From Oligoflexia bacterium (GTDB taxonomy: Bacteria > Bdellovibrionota > Bacteriovoracia > Bacteriovoracales > Bacteriovoracaceae), in contig JADFZW010000002.1 of the NCBI GenBank assembly GCA_015232355.1, positions 186,001 through 250,000 on the forward strand: 64,000 bases of DNA. Reading direction: 5' to 3'. The stretch's first letter is position 1. The number at the start of each line of letters is the position of its first letter. The notes under the pieces were generated by a model that saw only the letters and a list, made by a program, of their open reading frames with translations, was not told the origin of the DNA and made no database searches. Below, one piece after another: positions 1 to 9,045 of this stretch. The translations under genes and the position numbers were made by a program.

Positions 1-45
1 GAATTATGGCCAGGAGGGAAAAGAGTTCGACCTCCAACTTTTTAA
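1..45 (+). CDS. 3-prime tail of an upstream gene (partial)
   Basis: Frame 1 is open from the window edge and ends ELWPGGKRVRPPTF followed by TAA at 43-45. The next start is 27 bases later with its own ribosome site, which fits the end of a co-directional gene whose body lies outside the window. The tail is too short to assign a family. Confidence 0.45.
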   Translation, partial: ELWPGGKRVRPPTF

Positions 46-72
46 GTTTTTATAATTAAGGGGAAAAATTCC

Positions 73-825
73 ATGGATCAACAGGATCAAAAAGATCAAA
101 AAGATCAAAAGGGAAAAGCTGATCTAAAAGAAAAAAGAAAATTGGATTTCTTATATAAAGTAAAAAATAAGAAAGCACAAAGCTTGGAACAAAAAAAACG
201 CTCAATACTTTTGCTATTGAAATTTGATGCTAAAAATCTACTCGATCGAGTCAGCGAAAGAAAAATTGAATACATGTATGAGTTTTCTCTCAAAAGAACA
301 AGAGAGCATTTCAAAGAGATATTTACTAACAGATACCAAAAGTGTTCTATTAACATTCTGAAACATTGTGACATCGATGTACTTACTGCTTTAAACAACT
401 ATCATACTAGAGCAGAAGAGATTCTCTGGTATCTCAATCACACTCAAGATATGAGCAAGACTGCAGAGGATAAAATAACAATACATGTAGTGGCCTTAAG
501 CAAGCTATATTCTACTGTCGAACTCTATTTGGATGCAGCCATTGATGTTCAAAGCAAATTGATTGAAGAGCATGAAAATACTGCGGATGATACTTACGAT
601 AAAACTGATGAGCACACAAGTTCTAAAATACCATCTGAAATCACAGATAACATTCCAGATAACATTCCAGATGACATTCCAGATGACAACCCTTTTACTT
701 GTGAATTTGAATTGGATTCTTCTTTAAATTTAAACTCTGAAGAAAATGCGGATTGCTCATTTGAACTCGAAGATGATTCAAATCAACTTCCACCAATTAT
801 CTCTGAACCAAAGAGAGATTCTTAA
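73..825 (+). CDS. hypothetical protein with charged repeats
   Basis: Unrecognised 250-residue protein with no signal peptide or membrane segment, so probably cytoplasmic. Residues 1-50 are strongly Lys/Gln/Asp-rich and begin with a DQK repeat. Residues about 50-175 look helical and amphipathic. Residues about 190-250 are acidic and contain a tandem NIPD/DIPD repeat at about 192-206. The ATG lies 10 bases after AAGGGG at 58-63, a usable ribosome site. It is co-directional with the partial gene upstream. Its stop overlaps the stop of the convergent peptidase gene through a shared TTAA at 822-825. No function is proposed. Confidence 0.7.
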   Translation: MDQQDQKDQKDQKGKADLKEKRKLDFLYKVKNKKAQSLEQKKRSILLLLKFDAKNLLDRVSERKIEYMYEFSLKRTREHFKEIFTNRYQKCSINILKHCDIDVLTALNNYHTRAEEILWYLNHTQDMSKTAEDKITIHVVALSKLYSTVELYLDAAIDVQSKLIEEHENTADDTYDKTDEHTSSKIPSEITDNIPDNIPDDIPDDNPFTCEFELDSSLNLNSEENADCSFELEDDSNQLPPIISEPKRDS

Positions 826-2093
826 TTGACAATTTTTCTTGTAAGAGTAAAAGCTCCCGCTATATTTTCAACAATATCCGCAATATCGTGCCATCCCTGA
901 AAATCATCTTGAGGATTGGCCCTGTGATTTCTTAGGAAAACCTCACATTTTTTAGAGTCACGATTATATCTCATGGCCACGATAAGTATTGAGTGTGGAT
1001 ATGGTTTTGATATATTTATTCCTATGCTTCTGCCATCGCTTGCAAGTGCCAGTGTTGATAATTTATCCAATCTATCATAAAAAAAACTATTACCTGATAC
1101 AAGTTTCTCTGTTTTTACGGCAACATTACTAAACACACCAGCTAAAATATTTTTCCCATATCTATTCTTTTTACACCTCTCATCTACAAAAATCCTTTTG
1201 TAAAATGTTTCGAAGATTTTTTCCCCCATTGCACTTTTAATTTCTTCTTTTGATAATTCCTTCTTAAGATATTTAATTAAAACTTCTCTTATCTCCTCAA
1301 TAAACGAATTCACCTTTACTGTAGAATTATCAATAGAACTACTCCTACTACATTTTTGTATCCAATTATATTTCTCCCTTAAATTTTCGATCATTAGATC
1401 ATCTTTAGCGACTTCCAAACAAACACCATTTTGTAATGCCATATTCAAGTATTTCTCAACATGTTTAATATCAGCTCCAGGTGTTTCCTTTTCTGGATCA
1501 ATTAGATCATATGGTTCTAAGTTAATATCGCTGCACTTTTCTCTATCTCGTCTACAAATTTCTTCTTTTAGTAAATCAGTAGAGGTATAGGCCCAACATA
1601 TACCACCTTTCTGTTCTCTAGTTTTTGGATGATATGCGCGATTGTCAAATTCAAAACACTTAGCAGAAACTTTCTTCTGATTGAGTTCTTTTAAAAAAAG
1701 CTCTGCATCTGTAGGATTATTTTTTACAAGGTTAAAAAAATTTTCCCTTTCCTCTCTGCTAAAATCTTCAAGTTTAAATTTATACTTAATGGCCAAAAGT
1801 ACTTGCTCAAAAGTTATATTACTGAATTGTGTTTTATATTTATTAACAAGCAAAAGAAATTGCGCTTCACCTCCAGAAAATGTTCTTCTAGCACTCTCAA
1901 ACTGATCTTCTGTAATATTATACTTTTCCATAACTATTATCTTAAACTCCTCTGAGCTAATGCAAAGAGAACAGTGAGAACAAAGAAAGAAGATAATCGA
2001 TATTAACAAAAACATAAGCTTTATTTTTTTCAATTTATCAGTATCAGAAAAAGATAGCATGGAAAAAGATGGTATTTCTATAAAAGTTGCCAT
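822..2093 (-). CDS. papain-like (C1-type) cysteine peptidase, exported or membrane-anchored
   Basis: The 423-residue product carries the papain-fold signature. Q161 and C166 lie in QKGGICWAY, matching the oxyanion Gln and nucleophile Cys-Trp. A His at about 367 (YPHSILIVA) and an Asn at about 389 (FLRNHR) complete a plausible Cys-His-Asn triad. A hydrophobic stretch at about 26-44 is a signal peptide or anchor, so the enzyme probably acts in the envelope or outside. Residues 50-145 form a helical pro-region-like segment with no recognised domain. The ATG at 2093 is favoured by an upstream AGGATT; later Met codons lack a ribosome site. It is divergent from the methyltransferase gene across about 245 bases. 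The family call rests on motifs, and substrates are unknown. Confidence 0.7.
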   Translation of the reverse strand: MATFIEIPSFSMLSFSDTDKLKKIKLMFLLISIIFFLCSHCSLCISSEEFKIIVMEKYNITEDQFESARRTFSGGEAQFLLLVNKYKTQFSNITFEQVLLAIKYKFKLEDFSREERENFFNLVKNNPTDAELFLKELNQKKVSAKCFEFDNRAYHPKTREQKGGICWAYTSTDLLKEEICRRDREKCSDINLEPYDLIDPEKETPGADIKHVEKYLNMALQNGVCLEVAKDDLMIENLREKYNWIQKCSRSSSIDNSTVKVNSFIEEIREVLIKYLKKELSKEEIKSAMGEKIFETFYKRIFVDERCKKNRYGKNILAGVFSNVAVKTEKLVSGNSFFYDRLDKLSTLALASDGRSIGINISKPYPHSILIVAMRYNRDSKKCEVFLRNHRANPQDDFQGWHDIADIVENIAGAFTLTRKIVN

Positions 2094-2338
2094 AAGATAT
2101 TAATCCTGTTTCAAGCTTAGTTTATATGCTTATTCTACCTGATATAAACAATATAAACGATCATTTCATACCATTAAAAAAAAAATATAAATTCATCAAT
2201 TGTTCTCTACGAAATGATCAAAATTTTAATGGCCATTTTATTACTTTTGATGCAAATTCATTGCTACAAATTTATGACAAGACTACCTAAATATAAGAAT
2301 GACCGTAACAATATACTAATTGAGAGAGGTTAACTTAA

Positions 2339-3253
2339 GTGAAAATCAATTATAATAAATCGCTCACTCCCATTAATAGCACCTTTAGCATTTTTAGCAT
2401 TTTTTTCTTCTTAAGTTTTTATTCATTTTCACTTCAAGCATCTAATTTAAACCCCAACACAAACAACACAAACAACACAAACAATACAAATAACAACACT
2501 TCCTTGGCAGAAAACTCAAAAAAACCTATCTCTGCCGTCAGATTTAGTGAACTTACAGGAATTAAAGGAAAAGATGAGTCTGTACAGGAGTCATGGAATA
2601 AAAAATATAGCAAGAACACATACCTATTTGGCAAAGAACCAGCAGAATTTTTAAAAGAAAACTATCAATATCTTCCAGCAAATGGGAAAGTGCTTGATGT
2701 TGGTATGGGAGAAGGAAGAAATGCTGTTTTTCTAGCACAAAAGGGATTAGATGTTGTGGGTGTGGATATTAGTCCTGTGGCCATCAATAAAGCAAAGCAA
2801 CTTGCATCGGAGATGGACGTTAAGATAAAGGCGGTCACTGCTTCTCTAAAGGAATATATAATTAAAGATGGTGAATTTGATGCTATCATCTGCTTCTATT
2901 ACGTGGATAGAGAACTAATCAAAAAAATGGTTCGCTGGCTTAGACCAAATGGAGTTTTGATATTTGAGACTTATACTACTAATCAACTAAAACAAAAAAA
3001 ATTCAACCCTTCCAACTATGGCCCTGAAGATTTTTTGAATCCTCAAGAACTTCTACAATTGTTTCCTAATATGATCATTTTAAAATACGAAGAACCACTT
3101 CATAAAAAAGAATTTCATACAAGTATTATTATAAAAAAACCTGGCAAGCATAGCGAATCACTCAACAAATCATCTATCTTTAAGCTCTATAACGATGTCA
3201 AACACGCTGAAGGACGACGTGATAGTGGTGAGGGATCATCCATTACTCGTTGA
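2339..3253 (+). CDS. class I SAM-dependent methyltransferase with N-terminal signal sequence
   Basis: The core at about 85-225 is a Rossmann methyltransferase of the TehB/Methyltransf_11-25 type. Motif I is VLDVGMGEGRNA (118-129), the SAM-ribose acidic residue is D143 in VVGVDIS, and FDAIICFYYV and GVLIFETY follow. Residues 16-34 are strongly hydrophobic and end SFSLQAS, like a signal peptide, then comes an Asn/Thr repeat (NTNNTNN) and a linker. Export of a SAM-dependent enzyme would be odd, because SAM is cytosolic; an N-terminal membrane anchor is the alternative. The start is GTG, preceded by GAGAGAGG at about 2322-2329. The tail after 280 is basic and polar. Substrate unknown. Confidence 0.78.
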   Translation: MKINYNKSLTPINSTFSIFSIFFFLSFYSFSLQASNLNPNTNNTNNTNNTNNNTSLAENSKKPISAVRFSELTGIKGKDESVQESWNKKYSKNTYLFGKEPAEFLKENYQYLPANGKVLDVGMGEGRNAVFLAQKGLDVVGVDISPVAINKAKQLASEMDVKIKAVTASLKEYIIKDGEFDAIICFYYVDRELIKKMVRWLRPNGVLIFETYTTNQLKQKKFNPSNYGPEDFLNPQELLQLFPNMIILKYEEPLHKKEFHTSIIIKKPGKHSESLNKSSIFKLYNDVKHAEGRRDSGEGSSITR

Positions 3254-3307
3254 TGCAAAAAATACCCGACAATACTCACACTCAAAAGCTTATGGTAAAA
3301 TACAACC

Positions 3308-4036
3308 ATGAAGCACTTAAAATATTTTCTTCTCCTTTGTACGCTACTAATCACAACAACTGTTGCATCTACTCGTAATCCAAAAGAGAGTATAGATGAA
3401 AATAATCTTTCAAGGTTTTCTGCTCGTATCTCTCGAGTAAACGTTGAGGCATCTTTAGTACGACTTAAAGTTGATTTTAAAAATATGAAGTTTCTCAACA
3501 AAGGCGATAAACTAGAGATTTTTTTTTCCGACTCCAATCAACCGACAGAATCTAAAAACACTTTCCATTGTAAAGCAACTCTTGTTGGAAAAACAAATGA
3601 GTATTTGTTAATTAAAATGATTGATTTAAAAACTTGTATTGATAAGACTCACTTTTCAGTCGGTATTTATACTCTAGTCGAATGTAATCGACTTAAACAA
3701 AAGCTAATCATCGCCCAAGAGGTAATCGATATTTTGCTTAAAAAAAAGTTGGCACTCACATCACGTTTAACTCGTGAAGAAAAAGATATCTCCCAATATA
3801 TAAATAAAATTGAATCTATTAATAAAAAATACGATCTTCTGAGAACTAAACTCGAATCTGAATGGCAAGAAGAACTTAGTGCTATAGAAAATGATCGATT
3901 AATTTCAATCAAAAATTCCAATGATCTTAAAAATCAATTGATCGAAGTTGAACATAAGATAGAAGAGTACAGCATGGATGATCAAAATTTTTCTTCGGAT
4001 CGCTGGTCACTTGATTCCATTAATTACAAAAAATAA
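3308..4036 (+). CDS. secreted hypothetical protein with C-terminal coiled coil
   Basis: The 242-residue product begins with a clear signal peptide (about 1-20, KYFLLLCTLLITTTVAS). A short beta-rich domain (about 35-125) contains three Cys that could form a disulphide in the periplasm. From about 127 to 220 the sequence is Lys/Glu/Leu/Ile-rich and reads as a long coiled coil, followed by an acidic end. It follows the exported-looking methyltransferase by 54 bases on the same strand, so co-transcription is possible. The ribosome site before ATG 3308 is weak. It ends two bases before the convergent helicase gene. I do not recognise a family. Confidence 0.65.
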   Translation: MKHLKYFLLLCTLLITTTVASTRNPKESIDENNLSRFSARISRVNVEASLVRLKVDFKNMKFLNKGDKLEIFFSDSNQPTESKNTFHCKATLVGKTNEYLLIKMIDLKTCIDKTHFSVGIYTLVECNRLKQKLIIAQEVIDILLKKKLALTSRLTREEKDISQYINKIESINKKYDLLRTKLESEWQEELSAIENDRLISIKNSNDLKNQLIEVEHKIEEYSMDDQNFSSDRWSLDSINYKK

Positions 4037-4038
4037 GA

Positions 4039-6840
4039 TTACCGAGCAGGAAATTTAGAGTATTTACTCTTGTTATGATTTGAACGATTTGAATGATTCG
4101 AATGTTTCGAATGTTTTGAGTTCTTTGAGTGCTTTGAAAATTTCGAATGAGTTGCTTTAGAGGAAGCTCTACCCTCTCCTCCTCCTCCACGAGGATCCCG
4201 ATCCCGGCCTCGACCTCGGCCGCCGCCACTACCTCCTCCTCTGGAAAATCTTCTTTTACTAAAACATTGCTCACAAATTCCAAAGGAGTAGTTGCTAGGA
4301 AGTTGCCTTCCACAACTTGAACAATTAGGGATGATATGTTCTGAAAGTAAGATATTTAATTTCTCAATGGCCATTCCCTTATTATGCATTAACTCTGAAG
4401 TACTAAAATCAAAATTTTTATTTCCAAAGTGACGGGCCAACCATTGATAGAGTTCTACACATTTAATCGCCGTCTCTAAATAATCAATATTGGATGAATC
4501 ATTATCTATGCTTTCAAACTTAATCGGAACTGTTCGAATATAATTATTTAAGATGAAAATAAAATATTGAAGGTGCTCGGCCACACCCATATTAACAGGC
4601 GCGCAAGCAAAACCAAAAATCTCGGCGGCCGTTAGGGTTTTATATTTGTCATTTGCACTCTCAATAATTTCGGTTAACTCAATCATCTCTTTCAAATCTA
4701 CACAGTAGAATGGATATTCAAAAACCATGGTGTTAAAGAGATGCAAGAATTCTAAAAATGAGAGTACTGGCAAAGAGTTTTGAGTTAGTGCTTGATTAAC
4801 TTTAGTAAAAATATCTAAATCAGGACCGACCATTGCCGATGTCTTCTGCTCTAACTCTGACTCCATCGCCTGATTGATTTCTGAAATACCATCTTCCACT
4901 CTGGTAAGACAGGTAATGTATCCCACTGGAAATCTCTTATAGCGACCAGATCTTCCGGCAATTTGTTTTATTTCAGAGTTACTAATGCGATACTCTTTTT
5001 CATCAATATATTTTGTAAGCGTAGAAAAAACTATACGCTTTATAGGAAGATTCATTCCCATGGCAATGGCATCGGTACTAACAATTATATCTGTTTCACC
5101 TTCATCAAATTTTCTCGCCTGCTCTCTTCTCACCTCAGGGCCAAGCATTCCATAGATAATTGAGACTTTAAAACCTAATTTTTCAGAGTCAGCTTTATAT
5201 TTTAAAGCATTTTTCCGAGAGAAAACAATCAAAGCATCCCCACGCTCCAGTTCGCCCAATCCAATAGGATGATTTAATATCTCTAGTTTAGTTAACCTTT
5301 CATAGCTCTTAGTCTCTAGCGTATCGCCAGTCATCTCCACTATTTTTTTTACCAACTCAATAACTGTATCATCTCCACAGATATGCACCTCTTGAGCATT
5401 TAAATTAATAAGAGCTCTCGTCCAGGCCCATCCACGTTGTGAATCACTCAACATTTGAATCTCATCTATTACTGCACATTCAAATTGTTGATGAAGTTTG
5501 GCCATTTCAATTGTTGATGAGTAGTGAGTAGCACCTTCAACTTCAATCACCTCTTCACCAGTAAGTAGCGTGGTTTTAACTCCTCGATCACTCATGGTAT
5601 CGAACAACTCAGCGGCCAACAAACGTAAGGGGGCCAGATAACATCCGTTCTTCGCCTTACAAAGAGACTCTATTGCTGAATATGTTTTTCCTGAATTAGT
5701 GGGCCCAAGATGATAAATAATTTTTCGCTTAATCCTTCTGGCCTCAGCATGCAACCAAAATTGTCCTAAATACTCTTGTAAAATGGTGGACGAAATATCT
5801 TTTCGTTTCAAGAATAAAACTGATTGCACTAATCTTGAAAACTCTCGCAAAATATAATTTTTATCTTTAAAAATATTAGTTGAGAGTTGCCTTAAAAAAC
5901 GATCATACTCACTATCACCCAACAAATCTGGTGGATAATTATTTTTCTTTAAATACTCATCAAATATAGGCCTTAAAATTTGACAGTAGATCTTTCCAAT
6001 TTCACCACTATAATCAAAGCGAAGTTTAATCTGATTCTTTAATTGATTTTCTAATTTAACAACTGATACTTTCTTTAATTTTCCACGAACTGCATAGATT
6101 CTCTTTTCAATATTTTTTTGTAGATTAGAGTAGAGTTCACTGATACGAATTAGCAAATTATCTCGACCACTTTCTTCGGCTCCGACTGTCACTCCGACAG
6201 TCGCTCCGACTTCCATTCTCGCACCAGCACCCGCCAAATTTTTATCCACTAATTCTTTTATTTGCTGCTGAATTTGCTCTAAATAACTAATACAATCGCT
6301 GTAAACAAATTCTCTTATTTTATTACGATAATCAGCAATACATTGGACACAAAAACATTTTAGTTCACTATTTATAATTAAATTTTTATCCAGCTTATCC
6401 AAGTTATTACTTATAAAATTTTGAGATTCAAGATGGATTTGCTCTCTATCCTTCGACCAATCTTTAAAGCTCTCTATATATCCATTTAGTATTTCCTTAT
6501 CTAAATGCCCCTCTATAACAAAAGGAAATAAATCGCGCTCAGGAAAAAGCGAGTCCTCGATAAAAGAGATATCGATAATATTTTGTCTATCAAAATACTC
6601 TCGGTAAGGAGCGTATTCATCTTCAAAAAATTTCATCAAACTAGGATATTTTTTAAAAGTACTATCCAATATTTTCTTAATATCGGACAACGAATACAAA
6701 ATAAGAAGAGCTTCCTCTAAATTTCTTATTTGAGTATCTTCAGCATTTAAAGAGTAACTCTTTACTAAAGCTTCTCTAATTGTAGAAAAATCTTTTGCCA
6801 AAAATTCAATGGGCAATTCACCAATAGCTATTGTTGACAT
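4039..6840 (-). CDS. Suv3-type DExH RNA helicase with RGG and Lys/Ser tail
   Basis: This 933-residue protein carries the Suv3 hallmark motifs: GPTNSGKT (Walker A, about 379-386), AVIDEIQML (DEIQ box, about 456-464), STDAIAMGMNLP (motif V region) and QIAGRSGRY (motif VI). Suv3 helicases unwind RNA in mitochondria and in some bacteria and work with exonucleases. Residues 1-360 are a long helical extension. After the helicase core there is a CxxC...CxxC zinc-finger-like element (CSSCGRQL, CEQC), an RGG/GRGRGRDRD stretch and a Ser-Lys-His tail, both typical of RNA binding. A variable insert GATVGVTVG lies near 212-220. GGGGGGAG precedes the ATG at 6840. No partner nuclease is adjacent. Confidence 0.85.
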   Translation of the reverse strand: MSTIAIGELPIEFLAKDFSTIREALVKSYSLNAEDTQIRNLEEALLILYSLSDIKKILDSTFKKYPSLMKFFEDEYAPYREYFDRQNIIDISFIEDSLFPERDLFPFVIEGHLDKEILNGYIESFKDWSKDREQIHLESQNFISNNLDKLDKNLIINSELKCFCVQCIADYRNKIREFVYSDCISYLEQIQQQIKELVDKNLAGAGARMEVGATVGVTVGAEESGRDNLLIRISELYSNLQKNIEKRIYAVRGKLKKVSVVKLENQLKNQIKLRFDYSGEIGKIYCQILRPIFDEYLKKNNYPPDLLGDSEYDRFLRQLSTNIFKDKNYILREFSRLVQSVLFLKRKDISSTILQEYLGQFWLHAEARRIKRKIIYHLGPTNSGKTYSAIESLCKAKNGCYLAPLRLLAAELFDTMSDRGVKTTLLTGEEVIEVEGATHYSSTIEMAKLHQQFECAVIDEIQMLSDSQRGWAWTRALINLNAQEVHICGDDTVIELVKKIVEMTGDTLETKSYERLTKLEILNHPIGLGELERGDALIVFSRKNALKYKADSEKLGFKVSIIYGMLGPEVRREQARKFDEGETDIIVSTDAIAMGMNLPIKRIVFSTLTKYIDEKEYRISNSEIKQIAGRSGRYKRFPVGYITCLTRVEDGISEINQAMESELEQKTSAMVGPDLDIFTKVNQALTQNSLPVLSFLEFLHLFNTMVFEYPFYCVDLKEMIELTEIIESANDKYKTLTAAEIFGFACAPVNMGVAEHLQYFIFILNNYIRTVPIKFESIDNDSSNIDYLETAIKCVELYQWLARHFGNKNFDFSTSELMHNKGMAIEKLNILLSEHIIPNCSSCGRQLPSNYSFGICEQCFSKRRFSRGGGSGGGRGRGRDRDPRGGGGEGRASSKATHSKFSKHSKNSKHSKHSNHSNRSNHNKSKYSKFPAR

Positions 6841-6885
6841 TTAAAAAAACTCCCCCCTCGTCTAGATTTCTATTTAGTTTTATTT

Positions 6886-8979
6886 TTAGATAAGGCCTGC
6901 TCTTCTAAGTAATGGTTCCACAGTCGGTTCTTTTCCTCTGAAATATTTATATAATTCCATTGGATGTTCTGTTCCGCCTCTCTCTAAAATATTTTGGCGA
7001 AACTTTTTGGCCACCTCTTTATCAAAGATTCCTTTCTCCTTAAAATATTCAAAGGCATCGGCATCCAAAACTTCGGCCCACTTATAACTATAATAACCCG
7101 CAGAGTATCCTCCCGCAAAGATGTGGGAAAAGGCGGCACTAATACAGGTTCCTTCAATATAGGGTAATAATTGAGTATCTTTCACGGCCTTTAATTCATA
7201 ATTAATAATATCGCAAATATTTCGAGGATCAACTGCATGCCAGTTTATATCTAAAAATCCAAAGGATAGTTGCCTTAGTGTTGCATATCCCTCGTGAAAT
7301 TTAGAACTCTCCTTTATTTTATCAACTACTTCTATTGGAATCCGTTCACCTGTTTCAAAATGTCTCGCAAATGAATCTAAATTTTCTCTCTCATAAACCC
7401 AATTTTCCATTATCTGTGAAGGAAGTTCCACAAAATCCCAATAAACATTTGTTCCTGAAAAATGACTGTACTTACACTCTGATAAAAGACCGTGAAGAGC
7501 ATGGCCAAATTCATGATAGAATGTCAGCACTTCATTAAGCGATAAAAGTGATGGAGCAGTTGCCGTTGGTCTGGTGAAATTACAAACAATACTAACATGT
7601 GGTCTGTGGTCTGATTGATTACTTTGACTTTGATCACCATCTTGATTGGACTCAATAAATTGATCCTTGATTGAAGTCATCCAAGCACCATTGCGCTTTC
7701 CTTCTCTTGGAAAAAAATCTGCATAAAACAAACCAATATGCTTTTTCTTTCCCTCATCATAAACCTCATATACTTTTACATCTGGATGATATTTAGGAAC
7801 ATCAATTAATTCCTTAAATTTCAAATCATATAATTTATAGACAAGATTAAAAAATCCCTCTACCACATTTTCTAGACGAAAATATGGTCTTAAAATTTCA
7901 TCATCAATATCAAATTTATCCTTCTTTAACTTTTCAGCGTAAAAAGCATAATCCCAAGGAGTAAGTTGCTCACCAACTCCATGAATACTATTTTTAAATT
8001 CTCTTAATTCCTCCATCTCCTTTTGTCCAACTGGTTTGGCCTTGTTTAAAAGATCATTTAAAAATTGTAAAACACTCTCTTTATTTTTGGCCATTCTCCT
8101 GGTTAAAACAAAATCAGCATGGGTCTCGTATCCTAAAACATTGGCCCTTTCATGACGTAATTTTACAGTCTCTAGAATGATTCCTTTGTTATCATACTTT
8201 CCATCACTATAAGCACGAGAAGTATACACTCTATAAAGCTTCTCTCTTAGTGCTCTGTTTTCCACATACTTCATAAAAGATGTGTAGCAAGGAGCATCTA
8301 GTGTAAACACATATTTTCCAGGATGTCCCTTTGCTTTCGCTACTTCCGCTGCTGTATCTAGTGCTCGCTGAGGCAACCCTTTAACTTCATCCTTATCCTC
8401 AATTACCAACATAAATTCATTGGTAACCTTTAAAACATTTTCACCAAAATTCAGAGAGAGTTTGGATAGTTTCTGATCAATCTCTCTTAATTTTTTCTTC
8501 TTTTCTGCATTTAAAAGTGCACCATTTCTTACAAAATCATCATATATTTCAGAGAGCAAACGAGAACCCTCTTTTGATAATTTTTCTCTTTTTCCATCAT
8601 AACTATCTTTTACTAAACGTATTTTATTAAACAACTCCTCATCTAAAGAGATATCATTTTGATATTCAGTAAGCATTGGAGAAAATTTCTTGGCCACTTC
8701 CCTAATTTCATCATTTGATTCCGCAGAGTAGAGAGCAAAAAAGACATTGGATATTTGAGATATTCTTCTAGATGTAATATCTAATGCTTCGATTGTATTT
8801 TCAAAACTTACTTCTGAATTTGAGATATTTTTTATTTTACTAATCTCTCTCTTTGCTTCTGAAATTAACTCCTCCAGTGCCGGCAAAAAATGATCAGACT
8901 TTATTTTGTCGAAAGGAATACTTTCAAATGGGGTTTTAAAATTTTTTTCTAGTAGTGGATTGCTTTGTGGGTTGGTCAT
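6886..8979 (-). CDS. M3 family zinc metallopeptidase (oligopeptidase A / peptidyl-dipeptidase type)
   Basis: The roughly 697-residue length and sequence fit the thimet oligopeptidase (M3) family, which cleaves short peptides in the cytosol. The zinc motif HEFGH sits at about 489-493 in FYHEFGHALHGLL, with the third-ligand Glu region WDFVELPSQIMENW about 25 residues later. The N-terminal NPLLEKNFKTPFESIPFDKI is typical of the Dcp/PrlC group. There is no signal peptide. The in-frame ATG at 8979 is preferred over an upstream TTG at 8994 because TTGGAGAAA forms its ribosome site. The gene follows mutS by 66 bases on the same strand. It may recycle peptides made by ClpAP or taken up from prey; the latter is inference. 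Confidence 0.9.
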   Translation of the reverse strand: MTNPQSNPLLEKNFKTPFESIPFDKIKSDHFLPALEELISEAKREISKIKNISNSEVSFENTIEALDITSRRISQISNVFFALYSAESNDEIREVAKKFSPMLTEYQNDISLDEELFNKIRLVKDSYDGKREKLSKEGSRLLSEIYDDFVRNGALLNAEKKKKLREIDQKLSKLSLNFGENVLKVTNEFMLVIEDKDEVKGLPQRALDTAAEVAKAKGHPGKYVFTLDAPCYTSFMKYVENRALREKLYRVYTSRAYSDGKYDNKGIILETVKLRHERANVLGYETHADFVLTRRMAKNKESVLQFLNDLLNKAKPVGQKEMEELREFKNSIHGVGEQLTPWDYAFYAEKLKKDKFDIDDEILRPYFRLENVVEGFFNLVYKLYDLKFKELIDVPKYHPDVKVYEVYDEGKKKHIGLFYADFFPREGKRNGAWMTSIKDQFIESNQDGDQSQSNQSDHRPHVSIVCNFTRPTATAPSLLSLNEVLTFYHEFGHALHGLLSECKYSHFSGTNVYWDFVELPSQIMENWVYERENLDSFARHFETGERIPIEVVDKIKESSKFHEGYATLRQLSFGFLDINWHAVDPRNICDIINYELKAVKDTQLLPYIEGTCISAAFSHIFAGGYSAGYYSYKWAEVLDADAFEYFKEKGIFDKEVAKKFRQNILERGGTEHPMELYKYFRGKEPTVEPLLRRAGLI

Positions 8980-9045
8980 CTCTAATTTCTCCAAATATAT
9001 TATATATTTTAAAAATAAATACTATAACATTACTGTAACAAAACT

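Noticed and set aside
27-40. GTTCGA near the window start as a tRNA T-arm
   Set aside because: No clover-leaf arms can be paired around it and it is explained as coding tail ending VRPPTF.
2159-2219. GATCATTTC ... GAAATGATC dyad in the peptidase-methyltransferase gap
   Set aside because: The 43-base spacing is too long for a typical operator and there is no second copy; it may be chance in AT-rich DNA.
4020-4313. Minus-strand Glu/Val-rich frame at the helicase 3-prime end
   Set aside because: It is an alternative frame of the RGG/Lys tail repeats of the helicase.
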